From Pedobacter glucosidilyticus (GTDB lineage Bacteria > Bacteroidota > Bacteroidia > Sphingobacteriales > Sphingobacteriaceae), in contig NZ_DLHN01000021.1 in NCBI RefSeq assembly GCF_002483235.1, forward strand, positions 248,001 to 312,000: a DNA stretch of 64,000 bases. The letters run 5' to 3'. The notes under the pieces are model-generated. The model saw only the letters and a program-made list of their open reading frames with translations, was not told the origin of the DNA and ran no database searches. Of this stretch, positions 25,066-34,245 are shown in pieces. Numbering within the stretch: the first letter of the stretch is position 1; every line of letters begins with the position of its first letter. The position numbers were made by a program, and so were the translations under genes.

Positions 25066-26355
25066 TTAAATATTTTCTAATCTCACAGTCACGGCATTTT
25101 TATGCGCATGCAAGCCTTCAATTTCAGCTAAAATTTCTACTGTTGGTCCTAAATTTTTTATTCCGCTTTCGCTGATGTGCTGGAACGTAATTTTCTTAAC
25201 AAAAGAGTCTAAAGAAACACCAGAATAAGAACGAGCATAAGCACTTGTAGGCAAAGTATGATTGGTGCCACTAGCATAATCACCAGCACTTTCCGGAGTA
25301 AGATTACCCAAGAAAACAGAGCCTGCATTGATGATTTTATCGGTTATCAGTTGCCAGTTATCAGTTGCCAGTATTAAGTGTTCTGGAGCATATTCATTAC
25401 TGAAATCCATTGCCTCTTCTAAATCATCAACCAAAACGGTATAAGAATTTGTGAGCGCTTTTGCTGCAACATCTTTTCTTGGTAAAACAGCTAATTGCTT
25501 ATTCACTTCTTCTAAAGATTGCTCAATTAAACTAGCCGATGTACTAACTAAAACTGCTTGGCTATCTGGTCCATGCTCTGCTTGCGCTAGTAAATCAGCA
25601 GCTACAAAAACCGGGTTTGCCGTTTCATCAGCAATCACCAATACTTCTGATGGTCCGGCAGGCATATCAATAGCTGTATTAGTAGTAGATTGTACAATAG
25701 TTTTAGCCATGGTTACAAACTGATTACCAGGACCAAATATTTTATCCACTTTAGGGATGCTTGCTGTACCGTAAGCCATCGCCGCAACTGCTTGTGCACC
25801 ACCTGCCAGATATATTTTTTCTATACCTAATAATTGTGCTACAAAAGCAATATAGCCATTAACAGAACCATTTTTTTGAGGCGGAGAGCAAACTACAATT
25901 TCTTTACAACCCGCAATTATAGCAGGTATGCCTAGCATTAAAAATGTACTAGGTAAAACGGCAGAACCACCGGGAATATATAAGCCAACACGTTCTATAG
26001 CTCTAGATTCTCTCCAACAATTAACACCAGCACTAGTTTCTATGACTTGTTTAGTTGATGTTTGGCTTTCGTGAAATTTCTTTATGTTTTGATATGCTGT
26101 GGTAATTGCATCTTTAACTTGTTGCGGAATTTCTGCTGCCAATTTAGCCAAAGCATCTTTACCAATATAAAGTTGCTGTAAATCTACTTGATCAAATTTT
26201 TGAGCGAAGTTTTTTAAAGCATCATCGCCATGAGTTTTTACTTCTTCAATAATGTTTAGCACACTTTCTCTAATCGCATTACCACTATCGGTATTACGTA
26301 AAATAAGTTGATTTACATCAGCTTTGCTTAAAGCTTTAAAATTATATTGCCTCAT
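25066..26355 (-). CDS. hisD: Histidinol dehydrogenase
   Basis: A 429-residue zinc enzyme that oxidises L-histidinol to L-histidine in two NAD+-dependent steps. Typical segments include VGLYIPGGSAVLPST, DKIFGPGNQFV, DMPAGPSEVLV, DLLAQAEHGPDSQ and YAPEHLI. Oddly, residues near 330 (LATDNWQLITDK) are encoded by two tandem 14-bp copies of TTATCAGTTGCCAG (plus strand 25344-25371), a word also seen between genes, read in two frames without changing the expected length. Confidence 0.97.
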   Translation of the reverse strand: MRQYNFKALSKADVNQLILRNTDSGNAIRESVLNIIEEVKTHGDDALKNFAQKFDQVDLQQLYIGKDALAKLAAEIPQQVKDAITTAYQNIKKFHESQTSTKQVIETSAGVNCWRESRAIERVGLYIPGGSAVLPSTFLMLGIPAIIAGCKEIVVCSPPQKNGSVNGYIAFVAQLLGIEKIYLAGGAQAVAAMAYGTASIPKVDKIFGPGNQFVTMAKTIVQSTTNTAIDMPAGPSEVLVIADETANPVFVAADLLAQAEHGPDSQAVLVSTSASLIEQSLEEVNKQLAVLPRKDVAAKALTNSYTVLVDDLEEAMDFSNEYAPEHLILATDNWQLITDKIINAGSVFLGNLTPESAGDYASGTNHTLPTSAYARSYSGVSLDSFVKKITFQHISESGIKNLGPTVEILAEIEGLHAHKNAVTVRLENI

Positions 26356-26448
26356 ATCGTGTCCTTCATTTCTTAATCAAATCTTTATATTGCTAAGTCT
26401 AAATATCTCGTATTTATTGTCTCAATACTCAATACTCAAATCGCACAT

Positions 26449-27300
26449 CTAAAATATAATCTTCTCAATAGGCATCACCACAATACCTTGTGCGCCAGCA
26501 GCTCTTAAAGAGTTTATTTTCTCCCAAAAATCCTGCTCAGGAATAACGGTGTGTATGGCTACCCAACCTTCTTCTGCTAAAGATACTACAGAAGGGCTTT
26601 TTACTCCTGGAAGTAACGAAATAACGGTCTCAAGGTTTTTCTTTTCTACATTTAAAACCACATATTTGGTTTCTTTGGCTCTTAATACAGATTGTATTCT
26701 TTGAATAAGCTCTTGAATGAGCGGATTTTCTTCTTCACCGTTTCTGCCGATTAAAATAGCTTCTGATGACATGACATCTGCAAAAGGTTTTAAACCGTTA
26801 CTTTTCAAAGTTCCTCCGGTAGAAACGATATCAAAAATAGCATCACTAAGTCCTAAACCAGGTGCAATTTCCACCGAGCCAGAAATCATTTTAATATCAG
26901 CCTTGATGTTATTATCGTTAAAGAATTTTTCTAAGATAACTGGGTAAGAAGTTGCAACAGCTTTACCGTTTAAATCTTGTATGTCGCTTATGGTACTGTT
27001 AACCGGAACAGCCAGTTTTAATTTGCATTTACCAAAACCTAAACGCTGCAAATAAGCAACTTCTACTTTGGTTTCTGCAATAACATTTTCCCCAACAATA
27101 CCAATATCGGCAATACCGTCTTGTACATATTCTGGAATATCATCGTCTCTTAAGAATAAAATTTCTAAAGGGAAATTTGAAACCGATGATATTAAAGAGC
27201 TTTTATAATTTTCGAAGCTTAAACCGCAGTTTTTTAGTAATTCTACAGATTTTTCGTTAAGTCTGCCCGACTTTTGGATAGCAATTTTTAAAGTTTTCAA
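26449..27300 (-). CDS. hisG: ATP phosphoribosyltransferase, long form
   Basis: A 283-residue HisG, first enzyme of the pathway, joining ATP and PRPP. The length and C-terminal segment (EEGWVAIHTVIPEQDFWEKI) show the long form with the regulatory domain that binds histidine for feedback inhibition. N-terminal IAIQKSGRL and DIGIVGENV are typical. The start is TTG at 27300; an in-frame stop lies 9 nt upstream and no ATG is suitable. The weak start codon follows a leader region with a His-rich peptide, so expression is likely controlled by attenuation as well. Confidence 0.96.
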   Translation of the reverse strand: MKTLKIAIQKSGRLNEKSVELLKNCGLSFENYKSSLISSVSNFPLEILFLRDDDIPEYVQDGIADIGIVGENVIAETKVEVAYLQRLGFGKCKLKLAVPVNSTISDIQDLNGKAVATSYPVILEKFFNDNNIKADIKMISGSVEIAPGLGLSDAIFDIVSTGGTLKSNGLKPFADVMSSEAILIGRNGEEENPLIQELIQRIQSVLRAKETKYVVLNVEKKNLETVISLLPGVKSPSVVSLAEEGWVAIHTVIPEQDFWEKINSLRAAGAQGIVVMPIEKIIF

Positions 27301-27337
27301 GATGATTATTTATTATTAAAAGACTAATTGATTATTT

Positions 27338-27433
27338 AAAATGAAAAGTTTTGACGTACAAAACATACTATAACGCACCACCAAGGTGGTGATGAATGTG
27401 ATGATGTACAGTGGTTAAAAACTTTTTCATTTT
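27338..27433 (-). promoter_or_regulatory. Foldable leader RNA of the his operon (candidate attenuator)
   Basis: Three nested complementary pairs lie around the leader peptide. The outer stem (27418-27433 with 27338-27352) is 15 bp with one bulge and covers the leader start codon. A middle 5-bp pair joins 27405-27409 and 27356-27360. An inner palindrome CACCACC-TT-GGTGGTG lies over the last His codons and the following Leu and Gly codons. Stalling at His codons would open the inner and outer stems. No GC-rich hairpin with a long U-run follows, so control could be translational rather than by termination. Confidence 0.6.
27368..27430 (-). CDS. hisL: His operon leader peptide
   Basis: A 20-codon reading frame: ATG at 27430, TAG stop at 27370-27368. 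After MKKFLTTV it reads HHHIHHHLGGAL, with six histidine codons among seven consecutive residues. Such a run is the signature of ribosome-mediated attenuation: when charged tRNA-His is scarce, the ribosome stalls here and changes the fold of the leader RNA. It lies 67 nt upstream of hisG and about 42 nt after the predicted transcription start. The symbol is by analogy to the enteric leader; the peptide itself needs no function. Confidence 0.85.
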   Translation of the reverse strand: MKKFLTTVHHHIHHHLGGAL

Positions 27434-27477
27434 GTCTTTTTAATAATTTCTGTGTGAAGAGAAATATTAGAATGCTG

Positions 27478-27507
27478 CAAATATATAAAGCCTGACTTAA
27501 ATTACAA
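27478..27507 (-). promoter_or_regulatory. Promoter of the histidine operon
   Basis: TTG (27507-27505), 19-bp spacer, then TATATTTG (27485-27478). Both elements and the spacing match the Bacteroidota consensus. The start point would be near 27472. Confidence 0.78.
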
Positions 27508-27652
27508 GGTAAAATGGTATTTATTTTACTCTTTTAAAAGATAGATGGAAGGATGCATATCAGATGATGAGCTTGTACAATTATTAAATGCATATTTATA
27601 AGCAAAAGATAGAAGGGCATAACAATTGCCTATGCAGAAAGAAAAAGTTAAT

Positions 27653-29134
27653 ATGAAATTAAAATATACCATTACCTTGTTTATTGCCTGTTTATTTCTG
27701 TTTGTGTCTTGCAAAAAATACAAACACGAAGAATTTGGTAAAGACTTAGCTAAAGCTTTCAAAAGTAAAAAGTATAAAGATTTTGATACGACGGCCTATT
27801 ATCAGGTTTTTAAAACGCAATTAGTTGTAGAAAAGAAACGTATCCACAACCCTAAGTGGATAAGTAAAATGTATGAAGAAGAAGAAAAAGGATTAACACT
27901 TATTGGAGATTTTTTAATTAATGGAGAGTTGGATACTTTATCAAGGTACCTGAAATTGAGTGTTTTTCATGGCTTAAAGCCTGCTTATTTCCATGCCGAT
28001 GAAATAAATGATTTATTGCATCAGGTGAAAACCACAAAATTTAAAAAAGTTGAAGATAGTTATCCATTATTAGCCAGTCTGGAAATTTTAAGTGCTGATG
28101 CTTTGATTAATTATTCAAACATCCTGAAATATGGGGCTGTAAATCCTAAAAATATTTTTGGGCGATATTATGTTAGCGTAAAAAGACCAGATTTTATAGA
28201 TTCTCATAAAACATTAGATCAATTACAACTGGCTAGCTTCTTAGAAGATATTCAACCTAAAAATGGTTATTACCAAAGATTACAAAATCTATTAATTAAT
28301 GAAACGCCAGAACAAGCTTTAAGTGCTAGCGATAAACAGAAGATTTATTTCTCTTTAGAACGTTTAAGATGGCCAACAAAGGAATATAGTGGGAAATATT
28401 TGTTAGTCAATATCCCAGAATTTAAGCTCAGGATGATAGAAAACAATACTACAGATTTAGAAATGAAAGTTTGTGTTGGGGCAACAGCTTATGCTCCTTT
28501 TTCCAAAGATGGTAAAAACCATGAGACGCCTATTCTAAGCGGAAGCATTGATAGAATGCAGGTAAATCCAGTGTGGAATATCCCAAAAAGCATTGCCGGT
28601 AAAGAAATTATGGTGAAATTACAGAGCAATCCAGACTATCTGGAAGAAAACAATATGGTTGCTTATGATAAAGCAGGAGAAGTTGTAGATGCTACTAAAA
28701 TAAATTGGAGTACAGCTTCTGTAGCTGATTATGCTTTTAAGCAAAATCCAGGTGCTGATAATTCCTTAGGGCAAATCAAATTTATTTTCCAGAATCCTTA
28801 TGCTATCTATTTACATGATACGCCTGCAAAAGCTATATTTCAAGAAAAAAACAGAGCGGTTAGTCATGGTTGCGTACGTGTAGAACAGCCTATGAAATTA
28901 GCAGCTTTTTTACTAAATGACGAAAAAGAAGCCCAACGTATAGAAAAGGAAACTCAAGCTACAACAAAAGGGGAGAAGATAGCTTCCAGATGGGTGAAAA
29001 TTAAAGAGCCTGTAAAAGTGTTTATTGCTTACTATACCGCCTGGACAAATGATAGCGGAACATTAGTTACGGCAGATGATGTTTATGGTTACGATGCTAA
29101 ACTAAAGCCTTATTTAACAAAGTATTTACCTTAA
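27653..29134 (+). CDS. L,D-transpeptidase (YkuD) lipoprotein
   Basis: A 493-residue cell-wall enzyme from the ATG at 27653. The signal peptide ends in a lipobox (FLFVSC), so it is probably anchored in the envelope facing the periplasm. The N-terminal part resembles the YcbB-like scaffold domain. The YkuD domain holds the catalytic motif SHGCVRVE near residue 400, with the upstream HDTPAK segment. Such enzymes make 3-3 peptidoglycan cross-links or attach proteins using the catalytic cysteine. It is divergent from the his operon. Confidence 0.9.
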   Translation: MKLKYTITLFIACLFLFVSCKKYKHEEFGKDLAKAFKSKKYKDFDTTAYYQVFKTQLVVEKKRIHNPKWISKMYEEEEKGLTLIGDFLINGELDTLSRYLKLSVFHGLKPAYFHADEINDLLHQVKTTKFKKVEDSYPLLASLEILSADALINYSNILKYGAVNPKNIFGRYYVSVKRPDFIDSHKTLDQLQLASFLEDIQPKNGYYQRLQNLLINETPEQALSASDKQKIYFSLERLRWPTKEYSGKYLLVNIPEFKLRMIENNTTDLEMKVCVGATAYAPFSKDGKNHETPILSGSIDRMQVNPVWNIPKSIAGKEIMVKLQSNPDYLEENNMVAYDKAGEVVDATKINWSTASVADYAFKQNPGADNSLGQIKFIFQNPYAIYLHDTPAKAIFQEKNRAVSHGCVRVEQPMKLAAFLLNDEKEAQRIEKETQATTKGEKIASRWVKIKEPVKVFIAYYTAWTNDSGTLVTADDVYGYDAKLKPYLTKYLP

Positions 29135-29224
29135 TTTTTGGGTAAGGTAGGAGGGCGGCTATCGAAATATCATTTTCATGATGAAGGAAGTGATGTATAG
29201 TGTTTTAATGAGGTAAGAGGAGAT

Positions 29225-29587
29225 TTATCTACCGCTGCTTAACCTATCTTTGATGAAAGCTAGTCCAAATCCAATTAAAACAGAAGTAATACATAAAGCA
29301 AGCTGTATAAAAATTTCTGCGATAAGATAAGGATGTGGTAAGCCTAAAATTAACTCGATAAAAGCACTCAAAACATAAAAAACAATATAAGATAAAGCAA
29401 TTTTTAAATGTGCAATAAGTTCTAAATGTTTAGTTTTGATATACAGATAAAAGCTAGTCGAACAAAAAAACAAGGCTAGCAAATAAGGCTGTATAGCCTT
29501 GTAAAAAGCTAAAGGTATAAAGCTTAAACTATGGTGTATAAATAAAGCTATGATAGCCGTAACGATATAAAACCTGAAATTATTCAT
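29225..29587 (-). CDS. Small four-span membrane protein
   Basis: A 120-residue protein with about four hydrophobic helices (FYIVTAIIALFIHH, YLLALFFCSTSFYLYI, ALSYIVFYVLSAFIELIL, QLALCITSVLIGFGLAFI) and no motif I can assign. It overlaps the end of ispD by 8 nt and so is translated from the same message. Function unknown. Confidence 0.75.
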   Translation of the reverse strand: MNNFRFYIVTAIIALFIHHSLSFIPLAFYKAIQPYLLALFFCSTSFYLYIKTKHLELIAHLKIALSYIVFYVLSAFIELILGLPHPYLIAEIFIQLALCITSVLIGFGLAFIKDRLSSGR

Positions 29588-30269
29588 GAATTGCTTGGTC
29601 TAGTAAGGCTGTTGCTAATGTAATATCTTCAGGAAAAGTGATTTTGAAATTATATTCATCGCCACCAGATAAATGAATGGCAAAGCCAGCTTTCTCAACA
29701 ACAGAAGCATCATCTGTAAAAAAATGCTCAAAATCTTGCTTATAAGCTAATTTAAGTTGTTGATATTGAAACGTTTGAGGAGTTTGAATCAAGTAAACTT
29801 GATTTCTGGAGATAGCCTTGTTCTTGTTTTCTTCTTGTATCCTGATAGAATCTTTAGAAGAAATAGCCGCAATAGCATTGCCATCAGTAAATGCTTTTTC
29901 AAAGCAGCTATCAATAGTTTTAAGACTTACCAAAGGTCTTACAGCATCGTGTATGGCTATAACAGCATCTTCGTCTGTTACTAAGCTAAGCGCATTTTTT
30001 ACTGAGTGAAATCTTTCTATACCGCCTGTAACTATCTGATGTGGAATAGTAAAATTGTACTCTTTTATTAAATTCTCCCAAGTTTCAAGTTCCTGTGCGG
30101 CTAATACCACGATAATTGTTGGTTGATATTTGCTTTGGTAAAATTTTTCTATACTTAGCATTAAAATTGGCTTACCTTTTAACAGTAAAAACTGCTTGGG
30201 CGTATGGCTTTTCATTCTTTTACCAGAACCACCAGCTACAATAATAGCATAAAACTGATTTTTACTCAT
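29580..30269 (-). CDS. ispD: 2-C-methyl-D-erythritol 4-phosphate cytidylyltransferase
   Basis: A 229-residue enzyme of the MEP isoprenoid pathway that joins CTP and MEP to give CDP-ME. The nucleotide loop is GGSGKRM (residues 13-19); further family motifs are HDAVRPLV, RNQVYLIQTPQTF and TDDASVVEKAG. It is followed with an 8-nt overlap by a small membrane protein and separated from queA upstream by a terminator. Confidence 0.95.
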   Translation of the reverse strand: MSKNQFYAIIVAGGSGKRMKSHTPKQFLLLKGKPILMLSIEKFYQSKYQPTIIVVLAAQELETWENLIKEYNFTIPHQIVTGGIERFHSVKNALSLVTDEDAVIAIHDAVRPLVSLKTIDSCFEKAFTDGNAIAAISSKDSIRIQEENKNKAISRNQVYLIQTPQTFQYQQLKLAYKQDFEHFFTDDASVVEKAGFAIHLSGGDEYNFKITFPEDITLATALLDQAIHE

Positions 30270-30292
30270 CTTAAGAAGGCTTTTAAATAAAA

Positions 30293-30333
30293 AAACGATG
30301 AATAAAGTGGCAAAAGCTTATTATTCATCGTTT
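30293..30333 (-). terminator. Terminator of queA
   Basis: Thirteen-bp inverted repeat AAACGATGAATAA (30293-30305) and TTATTCATCGTTT (30321-30333), followed on the minus strand by a long T-rich run. It begins 24 nt past the queA stop. Confidence 0.82.
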
Positions 30334-30356
30334 AGAAATCTATTTATGATAGCACT

Positions 30357-31406
30357 TTATATAATTAACATAGCATCTCCGTAACTATAAAATCTATATT
30401 TTTCTTTTACAGCAACTTCGTAAGCATTCATCACATTTTCGTAACCACCAAAAGCAGAAATCATCATTAATAAAGTTGATTCTGGCGTATGGAAATTAGT
30501 AATCATGCAGTTTGCGATACTAAAATCATAAGGTGGGAAAATGAATTTTGATGTCCAATCGTTAATAGGTTTTAAAGTATGACTAGCAGAAACTGCCGAT
30601 TCTATAGATCTCATCACTGTAGTACCAACAGCACAAACTTTTCTTTTCTCAGCAATACCTCTATTTACGATATCAGCATCCTTTTGGGTAATAATAATTT
30701 GCTCAGAATCCATTTTGTGTTTGGTTAAATCCTCAACCTCAACTTGTCTAAAAGTACCTAAACCAACATGTAAAGTTACTTCTGCAAATTCTACACCTTT
30801 AAGTTCTAGTCTTTTTAATAGTTCTCTACTAAAGTGTAAACCCGCAGTTGGTGCTGCAACAGCACCTTCATTTTTAGCGAAAATGGTTTGGTAACGCTCT
30901 TTATCTTCTGCAGTAGGCTTACGCTTGATGTATTTAGGAAGAGGTGTTTCACCTAAAATTTCAATATTCTGACGAAATTCTTCATCTGTTCCATCAAATA
31001 AAAAACGTATAGTTCTACCTCTTGATGTGGTATTATCAACAACCTCGGCAACCAGTAAATCATCATCACCAAAATATAATTTATTACCTACCCTAATTTT
31101 TCTTGCAGGGTCTACCAAAACATCCCACAATCTTAGTTCTTTGTTTAACTCTCTTAATAAGAAAACTTCTATAGTAGCACCCGTTTTTTCTTTGTTACCG
31201 TATAAGCGGGCAGGAAAAACTTTAGTGTTGTTCAAAATCATCACATCTTTTTCCTCAAAATAACCCAATACGTCTTTAAAAAGCTTATGCTCTATTTGTC
31301 CTGTTTTTTTGTGAAGTACCATTAAACGAGACTCATCGCGGGTTTCTGCCGGGTGATGAGCAATAAGAGATTCTGGTAAATGGAATTTAAATTGTGATAA
31401 TTTCAT
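30357..31406 (-). CDS. queA: S-adenosylmethionine:tRNA ribosyltransferase-isomerase
   Basis: A 349-residue enzyme that transfers and rearranges the ribosyl moiety of SAM onto 7-aminomethyl-7-deazaguanine in tRNA, forming epoxyqueuosine. Typical segments are FHLPESLIAHHPAETRDESRLM, GATIEVFLLREL, GAVAAPTAGLHFS and VGLGTFRQVEVED. It is monocistronic. It complements the queuosine-precursor transporter gene at 47366, 16 kb away. Confidence 0.96.
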   Translation of the reverse strand: MKLSQFKFHLPESLIAHHPAETRDESRLMVLHKKTGQIEHKLFKDVLGYFEEKDVMILNNTKVFPARLYGNKEKTGATIEVFLLRELNKELRLWDVLVDPARKIRVGNKLYFGDDDLLVAEVVDNTTSRGRTIRFLFDGTDEEFRQNIEILGETPLPKYIKRKPTAEDKERYQTIFAKNEGAVAAPTAGLHFSRELLKRLELKGVEFAEVTLHVGLGTFRQVEVEDLTKHKMDSEQIIITQKDADIVNRGIAEKRKVCAVGTTVMRSIESAVSASHTLKPINDWTSKFIFPPYDFSIANCMITNFHTPESTLLMMISAFGGYENVMNAYEVAVKEKYRFYSYGDAMLII

Positions 31407-31432
31407 ATGTTTCGAAACAAATATTTGGAGCG

Positions 31433-31440
31433 CAAATTTA
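31433..31440 (-). promoter_or_regulatory. Candidate -7 element of queA
   Basis: TAAATTTG on the minus strand, 27 nt upstream of the queA ATG. No -33 element at the expected distance, so support is limited. Confidence 0.4.
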
Positions 31441-31543
31441 GGAAAAATAAATTCAATAAAATAATACGCTCTTTAACCGCTAATTTTAAAATTTAATACT
31501 AAAAAAACTGTAACTTTTTACTTGTTAAACTGTCTTATACGAT

Positions 31544-32791
31544 ATGTTGTTTTTAAAACTTTTTAAAGAAAGCTTTCTATTTGCTTATGATGCGTTAAGA
31601 CAAAATCGTACACGTACCTTTTTATCTTTATTGGGTATTACCATTGGTATTTTTACCATCATCACTGTTTTTGCAGCGGTAGATACTTTTAGAGGTAATT
31701 TACAAGAAAGTGTTGATAAGCTAGGTAGCAAAACCGTATTTGTACAGAAATGGCCTTGGGGAGGTTTTGGCGATTACCCTTGGTGGAAATATATGCAAAG
31801 GCCAAATGCTAGTTTAAGAGATTATGAAGCTTTAAAAGAACGAGTAACATTAGCAGAAGGCATATCCTACCAGATAGGATTGTCTAACAGAACACTTAAA
31901 TATAGAAGCAACAGTATTGAAGGTGTTGAAATTTCTGCTGCTTCTCATGAATATGATAAAACATGGAGTTTTGATCTATCAGAAGGCAGGTATTTTACCG
32001 AAGGGGAATCTAGCAGCGGTAATGCAGTTTGCTTAATTGGTGCCGATATTGCCGAAGGCTTATTCCCCAGCCAAAGTGCAACAGGAAAACAAATAAAAGT
32101 ATTAGGTAGAAACGTACAAATTATAGGTGTTTTTGCTAAAGAAGGAGAAGATATGTTGGGGGTAACCGCCGATAAACTATTGCTATTACCTTTAAATTTT
32201 GCCAGAAATGTTATTGATGTGGAAGGAGATAACTACGGACCGCAAATAGCTGTTAGAGGTAAAGAAAATGTGGCGGTTGAGGATGTGGAAAGCGAGTTAC
32301 AGGGTATCATGCGTTCTATCAGAAGGTTAAGTCCTGTTCAGGATGATAATTTTGCTTTAAACAAAACTACGATATTGTCTGGTCAGCTAGACCAAATGTT
32401 TGCCATTGTAAATGTTGCCGGTTGGATTATTGGTGGCTTCTCTATTTTAGTAGGTGGATTTGGTATTGCAAACATCATGTTTGTTTCTGTAAAAGAACGA
32501 ACCAATATCATTGGTATTCAGAAATCTTTAGGAGCTAAGAACTATTTTATTTTAATGCAGTTTTTGTTTGAAGCCATTGCATTATCATTAATTGGTGGTT
32601 TATTGGGTTTAGCCGTTGTTTATATATTAACCTTAATTGCCACCTATGGCTTTGATTTTGAGATTGTTTTGAATATAGGAAATATCATCAGAGGAATTTC
32701 AATCTCTATTATTATTGGTGTTGTTTCTGGTTTTTGGCCAGCTTTTTCGGCAGCCAGACTAGATCCTGTCGAGGCTATCAGATCTAAATAA
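31544..32791 (+). CDS. MacB-like ABC transporter permease
   Basis: A 415-residue inner-membrane protein with the MacB/FtsX layout: one N-terminal span (about 25-45, FLSLLGITIGIFTIITVFAA), a periplasmic MacB_PCD domain (about 50-270), and three C-terminal spans ending in the FtsX-type SAARLDPVEAIR tail. Such permeases do not form a channel but transmit ATP hydrolysis to a periplasmic partner. No ATPase or membrane-fusion gene is adjacent, so its partner must be encoded elsewhere. Confidence 0.88.
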   Translation: MLFLKLFKESFLFAYDALRQNRTRTFLSLLGITIGIFTIITVFAAVDTFRGNLQESVDKLGSKTVFVQKWPWGGFGDYPWWKYMQRPNASLRDYEALKERVTLAEGISYQIGLSNRTLKYRSNSIEGVEISAASHEYDKTWSFDLSEGRYFTEGESSSGNAVCLIGADIAEGLFPSQSATGKQIKVLGRNVQIIGVFAKEGEDMLGVTADKLLLLPLNFARNVIDVEGDNYGPQIAVRGKENVAVEDVESELQGIMRSIRRLSPVQDDNFALNKTTILSGQLDQMFAIVNVAGWIIGGFSILVGGFGIANIMFVSVKERTNIIGIQKSLGAKNYFILMQFLFEAIALSLIGGLLGLAVVYILTLIATYGFDFEIVLNIGNIIRGISISIIIGVVSGFWPAFSAARLDPVEAIRSK

Positions 32792-32843
32792 AAGATAAAG
32801 TGTTTTATGGAGGAGGACTAGAGTTCCTGGCTATGAGCGAGTG

Positions 32844-32883
<40 letters not shown>

Positions 32884-32903
32884 TTTGAATGAGTGATTTT
32901 TGT

Positions 32904-32935
32904 GTCATCGCGATGAGGAACGAAGAAGCAATCTC
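32904..32935 (+). repeat. Interspersed GCGATGAGGAACGAAGAAGC element, copy 1
   Basis: A 32-bp element sharing GCGATGAGGAACGAAGAAGC and the following AATCT with copy 2 (33021-33049). The full form has inverted ends (ATTGC and GCAAT), as REP-like elements do. The words GATTGATTTTTGAATGAG also repeat in this stretch (from 32873 and from 32953). Confidence 0.75.
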
Positions 32936-33020
32936 ATTTTTATTGATTGAAGGATTGATTTTTGAATGAGTGATTTCCCTGTTTTTAATTTTTAATTTTT
33001 CCTTTTTAATTTTTCCTGTT

Positions 33021-33049
33021 CATTGCGATGAGGAACGAAGAAGCAATCT
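33021..33049 (+). repeat. Interspersed GCGATGAGGAACGAAGAAGC element, copy 2
   Basis: Second copy in the same orientation, with the intact ATTGC...GCAAT inverted ends. Confidence 0.75.
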
Positions 33050-33396
33050 TTACCAGTTGCCAGTTCTGGTTGGTGAGTTTTCTGTTTTTGAATTTTGAAT
33101 TTTACCTTTTTAATTACGATTTAACCACGGAGTACACAGAGAACACAAAGCTGGGTGTAGACTTATAAAAGCACTCTGCTAACAGTGAAATAAAAAAATA
33201 AAAATCAATCTCTATATGATGATTCAAAGCCTTAAGCCTTTTGCTTTCTCCCTTCTGCTTTCAGCCTTCTGAATTAGGCTTTCCGCCTGTCTTGTCCTGA
33301 AAAAACTTTACATATTTCGAAACGAAGATGTAAATTGAGAACAATAATGAAAGCACCAGAAAAGAAAAGCTACAGCAACAGACTAAATATTACAAT

Positions 33397-34245
33397 ATGA
33401 TAAAACAGATTTACAGATTTTTGAACCCAAAATTTCAAAATTTATTTCTTGAGTATAAAGTGGATTTCAAACCACGATATGGACACGGAAAACCAGCGCA
33501 TAAAGATTTATACAAGATTATTGATTCAAATCGAGATAGCTACAAAGAATTGATTGGAAAAGCCTTGTCCTACAAGGATAAACTTTGGTTAATTCAAGAT
33601 TCGAACAAAGAGACTGATTCAATAAAACCATCATGGAACAATGGATTCTTGCCAGGACTTGATATTATTGGAATTTACACTTTGGTGTCTGAATTAAAAC
33701 CAAAAAAATATATTGAGATTGGCTCAGGTAACTCGACAAAGGTTGCATATAAAGCAAAGAATGAGCAGAATTTAAAAACGGAAATTATTTCTATTGACCC
33801 TATGCCACGAGCAGAGATTGATAATTTAGCTGATAAGGTAATAAGAGAACCTTTAGAGAATATTGACTTTAATATTTTGGACGAGTTAAATGAAAATGAC
33901 ATTCTATTTGTAGATAATTCTCATAGGATTTTACCAAATTCTGATTCAATGGTCTTTTATTTGGAGATCTTGCCAAGATTGAAAAAAGGCGTAATTGTTC
34001 ATATCCATGATATATATTTGCCCTATGATTATCCTCAATTTATGTGCGATAGATTCTATTCTGAACAGTATGGATTGGCAATATATTTATTAGCAAATTC
34101 TAAAAAATACGATACGATTTTACCAAACTATTTCATTTCTGAGGATAAAGAACTTTCGGATTTAATTTCTTCAATTTGGAATCATAATAATCTAAAAGGA
34201 GTTGAGAAACATGGAGGTTCATATTGGATAAGAATTAACGACTAA
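33397..34245 (+). CDS. Class I SAM-dependent methyltransferase-like protein
   Basis: A 282-residue protein with a Methyltransf_24-like core. Motif I is YIEIGSGNSTKVA (about residue 110); an acidic strand end IISIDPMP and the motif DILFVDNSHRI follow. Substrate unknown; similar proteins often belong to surface glycan or lipid loci. It stands alone between two repeat-rich stretches, with recurrent-looking sequences on both sides, and is probably an acquired gene. Confidence 0.75.
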   Translation: MIKQIYRFLNPKFQNLFLEYKVDFKPRYGHGKPAHKDLYKIIDSNRDSYKELIGKALSYKDKLWLIQDSNKETDSIKPSWNNGFLPGLDIIGIYTLVSELKPKKYIEIGSGNSTKVAYKAKNEQNLKTEIISIDPMPRAEIDNLADKVIREPLENIDFNILDELNENDILFVDNSHRILPNSDSMVFYLEILPRLKKGVIVHIHDIYLPYDYPQFMCDRFYSEQYGLAIYLLANSKKYDTILPNYFISEDKELSDLISSIWNHNNLKGVEKHGGSYWIRIND

